Source: Virgibacillus alimentarius (GTDB taxonomy: Bacteria; Bacillota; Bacilli; Bacillales; Amphibacillaceae). Taken from it: a stretch of DNA of 37,679 bases. The stretch is from the NCBI RefSeq assembly GCF_000709085.1, contig NZ_JFBD01000031.1, positions 1-37,679 of the forward strand, written 5' to 3'. Positions 8,632 to 17,965 of this stretch are shown in pieces. Numbering within the stretch: the stretch's first letter is position 1; every line of letters begins with the position of its first letter. The notes beneath the pieces were generated by a model. That model had not been told where the DNA came from. It made no database searches and worked only from the letters and a program-made list of their open reading frames with translations. A program made the position numbers and the translations under genes.

Positions 8632-9163
8632 CTATTTCTCTTTCTTGTTATCTTCAAAAAAAGACTGCAACTTTTTAAGACGTGGATCGATTGACTCTTT
8701 TTTAGTTTTCTCTGTAGCCAACTCCCAGCCTTCCCCTTTTAAAGGGGTGTTTTTGTGAGCCTCTTTATCATCAGAAAATACACGAAAAGGAATCTCCAAT
8801 AAAATATTTTCCTTTATATATGGGGTTAAGTCAAGTACTTCCCCTTCTACAAAATGTATCTCATTTTCCTCTTCTTCTTCGCCATAATAAGGAGAGATGG
8901 AAAATACTTCGTCAGCCTTGATCTCAAAAGGATATGGCACGTCCACTAATGTACGGGCACAAGGTAGTATCATTTCCCCACTTATCGTCATGGAAAAAAT
9001 GATCTCATCTCCTTCAAGTATACAGTTTCCACATACACGAACGCTTTTTAATTTTCGTATATCATTATCCATTGTTTCCAATTCTGAAACATCAACCTTT
9101 TCATCAAAGGCAAAAGGTTGTTGCGCAGCATTTTTTTTTAATTTCACCAATTGTAAATTTCAT
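8632..9163 (-). CDS. ylbN: YceD/DUF177 family protein (YlbN), frame broken in an A9 run
   Basis: DUF177 proteins are linked to 23S rRNA accumulation and sit next to rpmF. The body reads cleanly as NAAQQPFAFDEKVDVSELE and onward to the stop at 8632. The only well-placed start, ATG 9163 behind AGAGGTGA and about 20 bases after a strong promoter, reads MKFTIGEIKKK and then runs into TGA in another frame. The shift lies in the A9 run (plus-strand T9 at 9131-9139). Eight A residues would give a continuous MKFTIGEIKKNAAQQPF, the usual family N-terminus. The body can also be opened from a TTG at 9150, but that has no ribosome site. The possibilities are a real or sequencing indel, transcriptional slippage, or weak translation from TTG. 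The family call is firm; the state of the gene is not. Confidence 0.85.
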
Positions 9164-9183
9164 TATGATCACCTCTGGGCAAC

Positions 9184-9219
9184 AAGAGTTATTTTAAAAG
9201 GAAAATGGTTTTTTGTCAA
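9184..9219 (-). promoter_or_regulatory. Sigma-A promoter of ylbN-rpmF
   Basis: On the minus strand, TTGACA (9214-9219) is followed by 17 bp and TAAAAT (9191-9196). This is a near-consensus promoter, with transcription expected to begin at about 9184, some 20 bases before ATG 9163. This short leader supports ATG 9163 as the intended ylbN start. Confidence 0.85.
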
Positions 9220-9387
9220 CATATTTTCTTTACAGATTATAAAATTATGCTATTCATACCGCCTACTACTAAGATTCCCATTGGGTATACAAATAATCCG
9301 TTTAACCTAATCTTTTATGGCGCGATGCGATGAAGCTTATTTTTTGGTACAATAAACTAAATTAATCATACTATAGGAGTTGTTTTT

Positions 9388-10605
9388 GTGAAAGCATGCG
9401 GTCTAATCGTTGAATATAATCCATTCCACCACGGACATGTCTATCATATCCAAAAGGCGAAGGAAGTATCCCGAGCTGACTGTATCATTGCTGTTATGAG
9501 CGGCTCATTCCTCCAAAGGGGAGAACCAGCAATCATTGATAAATTTCATCGAACCAAAGCTGCTTTACAATCTGGTATTGATATTGTATTAGAACTGCCG
9601 TATCCATATGCAGTCCAGAGCAGTGACTTATTTGCAAAAGGTTCGGTTTTAACATTGGATCAATTAGGTGTTTCCAATATCTGTTTTGGCAGTGAATCTG
9701 GTAATGTATCTCATTTTATAACAACGTTTGAAAAATATAAAGAAAAGGAAACTATTTATAAAAGTACACTTCATCACCATCTAAAGCAAGGCACTTCTTT
9801 TCCTGAAGCTAGTAAAAAAGCATATCAAAAGATTGGATTAACTAGTGGACAAATGGATCTATCTAGGCCGAATAACATTTTAGGGTTTAGCTATGTAAAA
9901 ACCGTTCTAGAGTATTGTTTACCTATAAAACCTTTAACAATCAAACGGACAAGCAGCAACTACCATGATGAATCGATAACAAGTGAGATTGCAAGTGCAA
10001 CAAGTATTCGTAAACAATTATTTCAAGAAAATGATATTTCCCCTGAGACATCTGCTGCTATTCCAGATGAAACGATTACCCAATTGAAAAACTATAAAAA
10101 TAAGGCAGCTCTCTGGCACACATGGGAAAATTATTTTCCCCTTGTTCATTATCGTGTATTAACAATGTCATTGGAAGAATTAGCTCAGATACATGGTGTT
10201 GAAGAAGGTCTTGAATATCGGATTAAAAAAACAGCCAAAACGGCAACCTCGTTTATAAATTGGATGAAACAGATCAAAACTAAACGATACACCTGGACAC
10301 GTTTGCAACGAATTTTTGCTCATCTTTTAACAAACACAAAAAAAGCAGATATCCAATCTGTTGTTTCATCTAATTCCGTTCCATATGTGCGTGTGTTAGG
10401 TTTAACCAAAAATGGCCAGGCCTATTTACATACAATTAAAAAGAACATGAATGTACCAATTGTTTTTTCATTAGCTCATGGTCACATGCAACCCATGCTG
10501 GCGATGGAGGAAAAAGCGACTCATGCGTATTACAGTGTTGTACCACCAAATCATAGAGCATTGTTATTTAAACAGGAATTACAAGCACCTATAAGAATGA
10601 AATAA
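9388..10605 (+). CDS. tmcAL: tRNA(Met) cytidine acetate ligase TmcAL (YlbM)
   Basis: Makes N4-acetylcytidine at the wobble position of elongator tRNA-Met, using acetate and ATP. It is a nucleotidyltransferase-fold enzyme. The HxGH ATP-binding motif H14-H-G-H17 follows the strongly conserved GLIVEYNPFH start. The block VMSGSFLQRGEPAIIDKF is also typical. The length of 405 aa is close to B. subtilis YlbM (415). The start is GTG 9388 with TAGGAG upstream. It is divergent from ylbN and convergent with ylbL, sharing a terminator hairpin with the latter. Confidence 0.92.
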   Translation: MKACGLIVEYNPFHHGHVYHIQKAKEVSRADCIIAVMSGSFLQRGEPAIIDKFHRTKAALQSGIDIVLELPYPYAVQSSDLFAKGSVLTLDQLGVSNICFGSESGNVSHFITTFEKYKEKETIYKSTLHHHLKQGTSFPEASKKAYQKIGLTSGQMDLSRPNNILGFSYVKTVLEYCLPIKPLTIKRTSSNYHDESITSEIASATSIRKQLFQENDISPETSAAIPDETITQLKNYKNKAALWHTWENYFPLVHYRVLTMSLEELAQIHGVEEGLEYRIKKTAKTATSFINWMKQIKTKRYTWTRLQRIFAHLLTNTKKADIQSVVSSNSVPYVRVLGLTKNGQAYLHTIKKNMNVPIVFSLAHGHMQPMLAMEEKATHAYYSVVPPNHRALLFKQELQAPIRMK

Positions 10606-10638
10606 AGCAGGGAGCTATTTTTTTGGCTCCTGCTTTTT
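10603..10638. terminator. Shared terminator of convergent tmcAL and ylbL
   Basis: AAAGCAGGGAGC / GGCTCCTGCTTT with a single-base bulge and a T6 run on the plus strand. The stop codons of both tmcAL and ylbL lie in the hairpin region, so the two genes share their 3' ends. Confidence 0.8.
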
Positions 10639-11637
10639 TAAGTAATCCAAAGCTCCATCAAATGTATCAACCGGTACCACTTTCATGTCTGTACCAATTT
10701 CCTCGGCTGTTTCTTTTGCAACTTGATAATTGGAATCGTCAGCACCTTCTTCATTTGGAGCAAAAAAGATGTCACAGCCTTCTCGATCCGCAGCAACTAC
10801 TTTTTTATCAATTCCCCCGATTCGCAGTACGTTTCCTTCATAGTCTACTTCTCCAGTTCCAGCGATTTGATAGCCTTTTGTTAAGTCCTCCTCTGTTAAC
10901 TGGTCATAGATTTCAAGTGAAAACATTAACCCAGCACTAGGTCCTCCAATTTCTCCACTGGAAAATTGCACTTCGGGATCAACTTGAACATTTCGGTCTG
11001 TGACTAACTGAATACCGAGTCCTACTTTTTCTTGATCTTTAAACTTCTCAAGCTTAACATCTTTTGATAGTTGCTTCCCATCCCGTTCTATATCAAGCGT
11101 AATTGTATCTCCTACATTTTTACTTTCAACATAAGTAATTAAGTCATCTGTTTCTTCAATGTTCTTGCCATCGATCCCAGTAACATGATCTCCTATTTTT
11201 AAAATTCCTTCAGCTGGCATCCCTTGGATAACTCCTGCAATAAATACGCCCTCATACGTAATGGTAATATCGGCACCAGCCGCCTTGTAACCAACTACTT
11301 CTGAAGCCTCTTGTGAACTTTCCATCATTTGTAATTGGGCATGCATATATTCATCCTCAGAAATTCCTTTAGGTCGGACTTTCTCAAGTGGCAATACTTC
11401 ATGATGTGCTAAAAACTTTGCCCATAAATATTGTATAGGAGTCGCCTGTCCGCCACTTACCGTTACAAGATGCATATCTCCTTCACTTTCAAAGCCCCCT
11501 TCTACCTCAACGATAGGATTTAATGGGTCAGCACCACCAGGTTTATAAATATAGTAAGGCAATTTAAATGCAGCTAAAAAATAAGCTAACAAAACTACAA
11601 TAATTAAATAAAGGAGATGCCGTTTCGTATATCTCAT
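10615..11637 (-). CDS. ylbL: YlbL, membrane-anchored PDZ-Lon-type serine protease
   Basis: Predicted extracytoplasmic serine protease of 340 aa. It has an N-terminal membrane anchor (about residues 8-26), a PDZ domain (about 120-195, GVIQGMPAEGILKIGDHV) and a C-terminal Lon-type catalytic domain with S234 in GGPSAG and K279 in GGIDKKV forming the Ser-Lys dyad. In B. subtilis YlbL acts with CtpA in clearing the SOS division inhibitor YneA; that role is from the family, not from this sequence. A strong AAGGAGC ribosome site precedes ATG 11637. The gene ylbK, next to it in B. subtilis, is absent here. Confidence 0.9.
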   Translation of the reverse strand: MRYTKRHLLYLIIVVLLAYFLAAFKLPYYIYKPGGADPLNPIVEVEGGFESEGDMHLVTVSGGQATPIQYLWAKFLAHHEVLPLEKVRPKGISEDEYMHAQLQMMESSQEASEVVGYKAAGADITITYEGVFIAGVIQGMPAEGILKIGDHVTGIDGKNIEETDDLITYVESKNVGDTITLDIERDGKQLSKDVKLEKFKDQEKVGLGIQLVTDRNVQVDPEVQFSSGEIGGPSAGLMFSLEIYDQLTEEDLTKGYQIAGTGEVDYEGNVLRIGGIDKKVVAADREGCDIFFAPNEEGADDSNYQVAKETAEEIGTDMKVVPVDTFDGALDYLKKQEPKK

Positions 11638-11959
11638 GATAAAGCTCCTTCCAAATTACAAAATAACTGTTAATGTCTATTCTTTGCAAATGAACATGAT
11701 ATTTCCCAAGTTTTATTTAAACTGTGGCATAAACAAGCACTACACTTACGTATATTGATATAGACTAGTTAAAGTTTATTCAAAAATTCAGTGAGTGATG
11801 AATTCTTTCATGTTACTCCCTTCTTCTTCTTTACTTTTGAAAGTTATGACACCTAAGTATGTCTACCATAAATGATTATTTATTAGTATCAGATAAAATC
11901 ATTCTACTACTATCAAAAAAAGAAGTACAGAATGGTCTCACATTTTAGGGGGCTTTCTA
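11638..11959. other. Intergenic region between divergent ylbL and ylbJ
   Basis: 322 bp, AT-rich, between divergent genes, so it should hold both promoters. ylbJ is controlled by sigma-E in B. subtilis, but I could not point to a convincing sigma-E pair here. There is no ORF with a ribosome site and no strong hairpin. Confidence 0.6.
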
Positions 11960-13165
11960 TTGAGACAAATAATAAAAACAATATCATTAGCATCTATTAC
12001 CATTTTCTTTACAAGTTCATTGATAATATTTCCGGACCAAGCATTTGAAGCAAGCATACGCGGTTTAAATATGTGGCTGGAAATTGTTTTCCCGTCCCTT
12101 CTTCCTTTCTTTATAGCCGCTGAATTATTAATTGGTTTCGGTGTGGTCAAATTCCTTGGGGTTCTTTTTGAACCAATTATGCGCCCCCTCTTTAATGTAC
12201 CTGGAGCAGGCGGGTTTGCTTGGGTGATGGGAATGGCCAGTGGATATCCTTCAGGTGCCAAGATTTCTGTGCGACTCCGCGAAAAAAATCAGCTTAGTCA
12301 AATTGAAGCAGAACGACTTCTATCTTTTACAAATGCTTCAAGCCCTCTTTTTATATTTGGGGCATTATCAATAGGTTTTTTGCATGATGCCAAACTTGGT
12401 ATCGTATTAGCCGTAAGCCATTATCTCGGTAATGCACTGGTAGGAATATGTATGAGATTTTATGGGAAAACAACAAAAGAAAACAAAGAGGTTAAACAAA
12501 AATCGTATTTCATTCGTGCATTTAAAGAAATGCATAAAACACGATTAGAAGATACTCGTCCATTTGGTAAGGTTGTCGGGGATGCTGTCGTTCATTCCAT
12601 CCAGACATTGGTAATGATTGGGGGTTTTATTATTCTGTTTTCGGTATTTACAAAATTATTATTTTTAATTGGTTTATCACCGATCATTGCTAAAGTTTTT
12701 AAAGTCCTTTTAGTTATACTTGGACTTCCAGCTGATCTGGCATTGCCATTCTTTTCAGGATTATTTGAAATTACTTTAGGTGCCCAAATGATTTCACAAC
12801 TAGCTACAGATGGTGTATTAGCGAAAATAGTAATTATTAGTTTCATATTAGGATTCAACGGTTTTTCCGTTCAAGCACAAGTTGCCAGCATTATTGCAAA
12901 AACGGATATTCGCTTCGCCCCGTACTTTTTTGCCCGTCTTTTACATGGTTTATTTGCAAGCATTTTATGTATTTTATTATTTAAACCTTTATATTTAAAC
13001 AGACAAGCTTTTGAAAGAGAAGATATACCCGTTTTGCAAGATGTACATGAAAATAATTGGCAAATCGCCTTAGACATCTTAAAACAAATCGGCCCAGTTG
13101 TAACGATATTCTTTTTAGGTGTAGCTGGTTTCCTATTGTACAAACGTCAATTAAAAACGAAGTAA
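11960..13165 (+). CDS. ylbJ: Sporulation integral membrane protein YlbJ
   Basis: Polytopic membrane protein of 401 aa required for sporulation in B. subtilis, made in the mother cell. Many hydrophobic helices are visible, with the conserved blocks LNMWLEIVFPSLLPFFIAAE, GFAWVMGMASGYPSGAK and LSFTNASSPLFIFG of the nucleoside-recognition (Gate) fold. Length agrees with B. subtilis YlbJ (408). The start is TTG 11960, seven bases after AGGGGG; no ATG fits better. It lies between ylbL and coaD as in related genomes. The transported substrate is unknown. Confidence 0.9.
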   Translation: MRQIIKTISLASITIFFTSSLIIFPDQAFEASIRGLNMWLEIVFPSLLPFFIAAELLIGFGVVKFLGVLFEPIMRPLFNVPGAGGFAWVMGMASGYPSGAKISVRLREKNQLSQIEAERLLSFTNASSPLFIFGALSIGFLHDAKLGIVLAVSHYLGNALVGICMRFYGKTTKENKEVKQKSYFIRAFKEMHKTRLEDTRPFGKVVGDAVVHSIQTLVMIGGFIILFSVFTKLLFLIGLSPIIAKVFKVLLVILGLPADLALPFFSGLFEITLGAQMISQLATDGVLAKIVIISFILGFNGFSVQAQVASIIAKTDIRFAPYFFARLLHGLFASILCILLFKPLYLNRQAFEREDIPVLQDVHENNWQIALDILKQIGPVVTIFFLGVAGFLLYKRQLKTK

Positions 13166-13175
13166 GCATTTAAAG

Positions 13176-13216
13176 AAAAGATGTTGCATAATTAAATGAT
13201 CAGCAACATCTTTTTT
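13176..13216. terminator. Bidirectional terminator between ylbJ and coaD
   Basis: AAAAGATGTTGC / GCAACATCTTTTTT with a 15-base loop between convergent ylbJ and coaD. A- and T-rich flanks allow termination from both sides; the coaD stop lies two bases from the T-run. Confidence 0.8.
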
Positions 13217-13217
13217 C

Positions 13218-14271
<1,054 letters not shown>

Positions 14272-14418
14272 TTCATCACCTCGACTATGACACTGTTCGA
14301 CATTAATCCTACCATAAAAAAGGATAACAAAAAACTACAAAAAAAGGTATATAATTTTTTTATTTGTACATAATATCATAGTGAGACAGCTAATGCTTTG
14401 CTTGGTTGTTTAAAACTC

Positions 14419-14454
14419 GGAGAGAACTTATACTTCCCCATAAGTTCTATCTCC
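14419..14454. repeat. Hairpin 1 in the rsmD-ylbG gap
   Basis: GGAGA-G-AACTTAT / ATAAGTT-CTA-TCTCC with an 8-base loop, a two-part stem. On the minus strand it is followed by AGTTTT, so it could be a weak terminator. It is the farthest from ylbG of three hairpins in this gap. Confidence 0.5.
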
Positions 14455-14490
14455 GGTTTCTCCTCTCCCTTTATCTTTTTGTTTAATAAA

Positions 14491-14531
14491 AACAAAAAGA
14501 ACCTGCAGATATATTGATCTGCAGTGTTTTT
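14491..14531. terminator. Hairpin 2 in the rsmD-ylbG gap, terminator-like in both directions
   Basis: CTGCAGAT / ATCTGCAG with a 6-base loop, T6 on the plus-strand side and GTTCTTTTTG on the minus-strand side. It has intrinsic terminator form. It lies downstream of ylbG and upstream of rsmD. Confidence 0.6.
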
Positions 14532-14539
14532 TATGCATG

Positions 14540-14582
14540 AGATAAAAACCTTTATGAATACCGTTATGTATGTTATAAAGGT
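14540..14582 (-). terminator. Hairpin 3, terminator directly after ylbG
   Basis: ACCTTTAT / ATAAAGGT with a 19-base loop that can pair partly, followed on the minus strand by TTTTTATC. It begins immediately past the ylbG stop at 14584. Confidence 0.6.
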
Positions 14583-14583
14583 C

Positions 14584-14865
14584 TTAAATCCCCATTTTAT
14601 ATTCATAATCATACTGTTTTGCCTTATCTGGTTTCGAATTTTCATAGTTGGTTCGAACAAAAGGCTTATAAGAGGTTTCAACTTTCGATATAAAAGAATG
14701 CTTCATTAACTTTTTTTGAATATCCTCTAATTCATCTTGATCAACATAAAGGACAGCATACTTTAATTTTTTTGAACGATAAATTAAATGTCCATAGCGT
14801 TTTATTTGCTTAAGGTTTTTCATTTGTTGAAACCAAACAATCAATCCTTGACGGTTTGTTCTCAT
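14584..14865 (-). CDS. ylbG: UPF0298/DUF2129 family protein YlbG
   Basis: Small cytoplasmic protein of 93 aa and unknown function. The conserved start RQGLIVWFQQMKNLKQIKRYG, the YVD core and the late SYKPFVRTNYENSKPDKAKQYDYE region identify the YlbG family. ATG 14865 follows GTGAGG. A consensus-like promoter lies 33-61 bases upstream, so it can be expressed apart from ylbF. The position between ylbF and rsmD is as in B. subtilis. Confidence 0.88.
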   Translation of the reverse strand: MRTNRQGLIVWFQQMKNLKQIKRYGHLIYRSKKLKYAVLYVDQDELEDIQKKLMKHSFISKVETSYKPFVRTNYENSKPDKAKQYDYEYKMGI

Positions 14866-14897
14866 TGTTTGTCCTCACTTACATTTTATTGATGTGT

Positions 14898-14926
14898 ATT
14901 ATATCAAAATAAAATTCCTTCTTCAA
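14898..14926 (-). promoter_or_regulatory. Sigma-A promoter of ylbG
   Basis: On the minus strand TTGAAG (14921-14926), 17-bp spacer, TATAAT (14898-14903). The -10 is perfect. The -35 overlaps the last bases of the ylbF-ylbG gap, directly after the ylbF stop. Confidence 0.75.
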
Positions 14927-14931
14927 TACGT

Positions 14932-15369
14932 TTATGAAGCGCAGCCACATCCACCGCCGCTTCCGCATCCGCATCCACCATCACTTAGTGCAGCACCGTC
15001 TTTAGGTGCCTTGACCTGCTCACTTACACTCAATGCAACATATTGACTAATTTCATCTAATAACTTTTGCAAATTCCGTTCTGCAATTTTAAAGGTAGCT
15101 ACTTTATCATTCATATCCATAGCACGTTTTGTTTTGCGCACATTTTTCATAACTTCATTAAAATCAGGATGATATCTGCCAAAACGCTGCACATCCTCAT
15201 AATGTTCCTTTATATCTATAAAAGCTTGGATAAGCTGTTGTGCCTCTTTATCCTCTTCTAATTGTTTACGAGTTTGCCTATATTTTTGCATAACGTCAGA
15301 TTGTAAAATCATTTTTCCTAACTGCTCAGAGTAATCAAGTATATCTACATATTCCATTGTAGCTATCAA
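14932..15369 (-). CDS. ylbF: YlbF (RicF), subunit of the Ric RNA-maturation complex
   Basis: Member of the DUF964 YlbF/YmcA family. In B. subtilis YlbF, YmcA and YaaT form a complex that carries [4Fe-4S] clusters, assists RNase Y in mRNA maturation and affects competence, biofilm and sporulation. The core is helical (QAFIDIKEHYEDVQRFGRYHPDF). The C-terminus has four closely spaced cysteines, C133-G-C135 and C141-G-C143 from the TTG start, fitting cluster binding. TTG 15369, 6 bases after GGAGGTG, gives MIATMEYV, which matches the MYATME start of B. subtilis. The frame also opens at ATG 15390, before the ribosome site. Confidence 0.92.
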   Translation of the reverse strand: MIATMEYVDILDYSEQLGKMILQSDVMQKYRQTRKQLEEDKEAQQLIQAFIDIKEHYEDVQRFGRYHPDFNEVMKNVRKTKRAMDMNDKVATFKIAERNLQKLLDEISQYVALSVSEQVKAPKDGAALSDGGCGCGSGGGCGCAS

Positions 15370-15427
15370 AATATCCACCTCCAACACCATCTTATCATTT
15401 AATGAACTGCTTTGAAAATGGTAATGA

Positions 15428-15661
15428 TTAATCCTTCATTGCTCCTGCAAACTGCATAAGCATAGTTATCATTTGCACCTGATTATTCATTTTTTCCAAA
15501 CGTTTCGTAAATGTTTTCCCATAAAAGCGCTTTGCTTCTTTCTCTAATTCTTCTAATTTGTTTGGATCTCTTGAAAGATAGCGATACCATACTGGATTAT
15601 ACCTGACAAATACCAAGAGCTCAGGATGATTTTGTAAATAAGAATAGCTTACTTCATGCAT
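15428..15661 (-). CDS. ylbE: YlbE-like protein
   Basis: Protein of 77 aa and unknown function, recognised by PELLVFVRYNPVWYRYLSRDP and the helical remainder ending in MLMQFAGAMKD. It matches the YlbE family in length and sequence pattern (79 aa in B. subtilis). It starts 11 bases after the ylbD stop, so the two are co-translated or at least in one transcript. It is soluble with no cysteines and no metal motif. Gene order ylbC-ylbD-ylbE-ylbF is preserved. Confidence 0.85.
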   Translation of the reverse strand: MHEVSYSYLQNHPELLVFVRYNPVWYRYLSRDPNKLEELEKEAKRFYGKTFTKRLEKMNNQVQMITMLMQFAGAMKD

Positions 15662-15672
15662 ATTTTCTCCTC

Positions 15673-16068
15673 CTAATCCCGAAACCAGTTAAAATCCTTT
15701 GGCCGACCTGGTGAATAAGGGCCGGACTTTTTATTGTCTTGAAATTGGCCTACCATTTTTTGGATCATTCCTATCGTACTGCTTAATTGTTCGATCTGAT
15801 TATTTAATTTATCCATATCCATTTTTTCAGCGAATCTAATAACCTGATCAAATAGTTCTGTTTTGTTGAATGTTTCGTTTTTTTTCTCCTCCTTTGGTTT
15901 ATCTTTATACTTTTCCCACATTGGATCATCTTCACCAAGTAAAGACCATTTTTCATAATACTCCTGCCAGTGTTTTCCGCTTCTTCGCACGCTTTCAATT
16001 AGCCGTGGATGCTTATTTATAAAATCTCTAAATTCTCTAACAGAAGGATGTAATTTTTCTTCATTCAC
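15673..16068 (-). CDS. ylbD: YlbD, predicted spore coat protein
   Basis: Protein of 131 aa from the YlbD coat protein family. The N-terminal motif EKLHPSVREFRDFINKHPRLIESVR and the tryptophan-rich block WQEYYEKWSLLGEDDPMW are characteristic. A heptad-like helix follows (DQVIRFAEKMDMDKLNNQI). The C-terminus is Gly/Pro-rich. GTG 16068 is preceded by AAGGGGTGA with a 5-base gap; the open frame from 16104 lies upstream of this site and is not used here. It sits directly upstream of ylbE with an 11-base gap. The coat role is inferred from the B. subtilis family name only. Confidence 0.82.
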   Translation of the reverse strand: MNEEKLHPSVREFRDFINKHPRLIESVRRSGKHWQEYYEKWSLLGEDDPMWEKYKDKPKEEKKNETFNKTELFDQVIRFAEKMDMDKLNNQIEQLSSTIGMIQKMVGQFQDNKKSGPYSPGRPKDFNWFRD

Positions 16069-16156
16069 AATGCTCACCCCTTTAAAAACACAATCCTTTT
16101 TCATTATAAATAGTCATCTGTTACTAATTAAATTATGAATATTCCTATTTACTGTG

Positions 16157-16187
16157 CAAAAAAACTCACCAACAACGTTGATGAGTT
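16157..16187 (-). terminator. Terminator after ylbC
   Basis: On the minus strand AACTCATCAAC / GTTGGTGAGTT with a 3-base loop and a following T7. It starts 16 bases beyond the ylbC stop and is a strong intrinsic terminator. Confidence 0.85.
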
Positions 16188-16202
16188 CTTCATTTACATG
16201 AC

Positions 16203-17267
16203 CTAAAGCTTCGATAGGAAGTTTTGTGTATAATAAAAGCGGTAAACACCAACACCTAAATGGGTGTACTCATTATTTAACAAAGCCTCCCGATGTCCCT
16301 CACTATTTAGCCATCCTTCCATGGCTGCAGCTGCATCTGGATATTGAGCAGCAATATTTTCACCAGCGGTTCGATAATCGATGTCTTTTTCCGCTAAACG
16401 TTCCTTTAGACCCTCTCCGTTTAGGGCATAGTGGGAGAAATAATTATTATCAGCCATATCTTTACTATGCAAAAATGCTACTTCTCTAGCGCCACTAGCC
16501 CAGTCCACCGGATCCTTCTCATACTGATTTCTCATCACATTCGTTATATCGAATATTTGCTGTTCCATCCCACTTTCAACTTTTTTCCATTCTTTATCCG
16601 TTAAATCCGGGGATTCAGGTAAATCACCGCGATATTCAATTTCGTATGGCCTGTGCTTTAATAATGTTTCAGCTTTTATAACTCGAATCGATGATAATTC
16701 TTTTGTAAACGTGTCAAAATAAAATTGAATAAAAATATCATCCGTTATTTTAGCCAATGGCCGCATTTTTAAATCTTCCTCATTCAAGTGAAATGTATAG
16801 GAGGATAAACCTTTGCTATAATTTACCATTTTATTAAATGAAAATTGATCATTAACTGATGCATAGGATTCCGAAATTTTAACCGGTTCGATGGATAAAT
16901 CATTACCTGTCGCAAAGATAGTTACAACTTTATCATCTCTTACTCCAAATTGAATATATTGGTTGAACTGATCCGTATAGACCCACCATGTATAACCATA
17001 AGCACTTAAATCTTTTCTGAGGGGTTCACCGAAAGTTTCTAATAATTTATCGGAAGGGTTATCTATCCACTGAAAAACATCACCTTCCAAAGAGATGCTT
17101 TTCCTTTTCTTTGGAACTTCTTTTGACTCAAGCAAGCTTTTCTTTTGTTCTAATACTTTACTAAATTTGTCTATTGCATCTTCTGCATCCATATTATTTT
17201 CTTGCAAAAAATAGTAACCGATTCCAAGGAATAAAGTAAGTAGTAATAAAAAACGTATAATACGCAT
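16203..17267 (-). CDS. ylbC: YlbC, CAP/SCP-domain secreted or membrane-anchored protein
   Basis: Protein of 354 aa. An N-terminal membrane segment or signal anchor (RIIRFLLLLTLFLGIGYYFL) is followed by a CAP-associated N-terminal region (about 50-215) and a C-terminal CAP domain. That domain carries VMRNQYEKDPVDWASGAREVAFLHSKDMADNNYFSH, AGENIA, GWLNSEGHREALLNNEYTHLGVGV and a YTQNF end (quoted in part). The cysteine-free bacterial CAP fold is typical. Its function is unknown. ATG 17267 lies 8 bases after AGAAGGGATG; the longer frame to 17318 has no ribosome site. It is divergent from the YugN-like gene. Confidence 0.88.
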   Translation of the reverse strand: MRIIRFLLLLTLFLGIGYYFLQENNMDAEDAIDKFSKVLEQKKSLLESKEVPKKRKSISLEGDVFQWIDNPSDKLLETFGEPLRKDLSAYGYTWWVYTDQFNQYIQFGVRDDKVVTIFATGNDLSIEPVKISESYASVNDQFSFNKMVNYSKGLSSYTFHLNEEDLKMRPLAKITDDIFIQFYFDTFTKELSSIRVIKAETLLKHRPYEIEYRGDLPESPDLTDKEWKKVESGMEQQIFDITNVMRNQYEKDPVDWASGAREVAFLHSKDMADNNYFSHYALNGEGLKERLAEKDIDYRTAGENIAAQYPDAAAAMEGWLNSEGHREALLNNEYTHLGVGVYRFYYTQNFLSKL

Positions 17268-17462
17268 AAAAGCATCCCTTCTATTCATTATATAAACACT
17301 ATATGTGTCAGTGCACAATTACATTCTTCTCATGTCTGAAGTCTTAATGATCATTCCGTCCCATTGACATTATCTTATATTTTTTATCTTAATAATTAAA
17401 GAAAAAAAACAAGGATAATAAATTTTTATAAAGAGCAAACGAAAACTTCATTTTCATTTCCA

Positions 17463-17491
17463 TTGCAACTTAAACGATTTCGTACTATTAT
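17463..17491 (+). promoter_or_regulatory. Sigma-A promoter of the YugN-like gene
   Basis: TTGCAA (17463-17468), 17-bp spacer, TATTAT (17486-17491), 35 bases before ATG 17527. A good fit to the vegetative consensus. Confidence 0.7.
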
Positions 17492-17526
17492 AGTTTTAGT
17501 GATATCAAATTCGTGAGGTGGAAAAA

Positions 17527-17892
17527 ATGAAATTAGAAAATACTGGAATTGAAGATATGGTTATAGATGTAAAACCTCTAAATCATTTAATGGGAAAACA
17601 TGCCTTTATACTTGGCGAGCACTGGGATTATGAAAGAGTAACCTATGATTATAAAATAGGATCAAAAGAAAAAAACATTACATATTATATTCGAATTCAA
17701 GGATATGCGCTAGAAGGCGATGTTGATCGCGGAAATGCTGTCATTAAATTATTAACTCCTCTGCTAGGTAAACACTATTACCCACATGGCGTCGAGTATG
17801 GAGAAGAAGAAAATTTCCCGGAGAATCTTGTGGAACGAGCTAATAAAATCGTTATCAAGGCAAGAGAAGAACTAGAAGCATATAAAAAATAA
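17527..17892 (+). CDS. YugN-like family protein
   Basis: Soluble protein of 121 aa matching the YugN-like family (HWDYERVTYDYKIGSKEKNITYYIRIQ and GDVDRGNAVIKLLTPLLGKHYYPHG are the recognisable parts). No function is known. ATG 17527 is 6 bases after GAGGTG; the upstream GTG 17518 is part of that ribosome site. It has its own promoter and terminator, so it is monocistronic. In B. subtilis yugN lies elsewhere, so this position next to ylbC is a local rearrangement. No membrane helix or cysteine pair is present. Confidence 0.8.
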   Translation: MKLENTGIEDMVIDVKPLNHLMGKHAFILGEHWDYERVTYDYKIGSKEKNITYYIRIQGYALEGDVDRGNAVIKLLTPLLGKHYYPHGVEYGEEENFPENLVERANKIVIKAREELEAYKK

Positions 17893-17926
17893 AAACACTA
17901 ACATTTGTATTGGCATGGCGATAAGG

Positions 17927-17965
17927 CCAACTGCTCAGTTCTATTATAGAGCGGTTGGTTTTTTT
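17927..17965 (+). terminator. Terminator after the YugN-like gene
   Basis: CCAACTGCTC / GAGCGGTTGG with a 12-base loop and T7. It lies 34 bases after the stop. Confidence 0.85.

Noticed and set aside
14376-14681. 101-residue minus-strand frame
   Set aside because: It overlaps the 3' end of ylbG in another frame, crosses the three hairpins and has no ribosome site.
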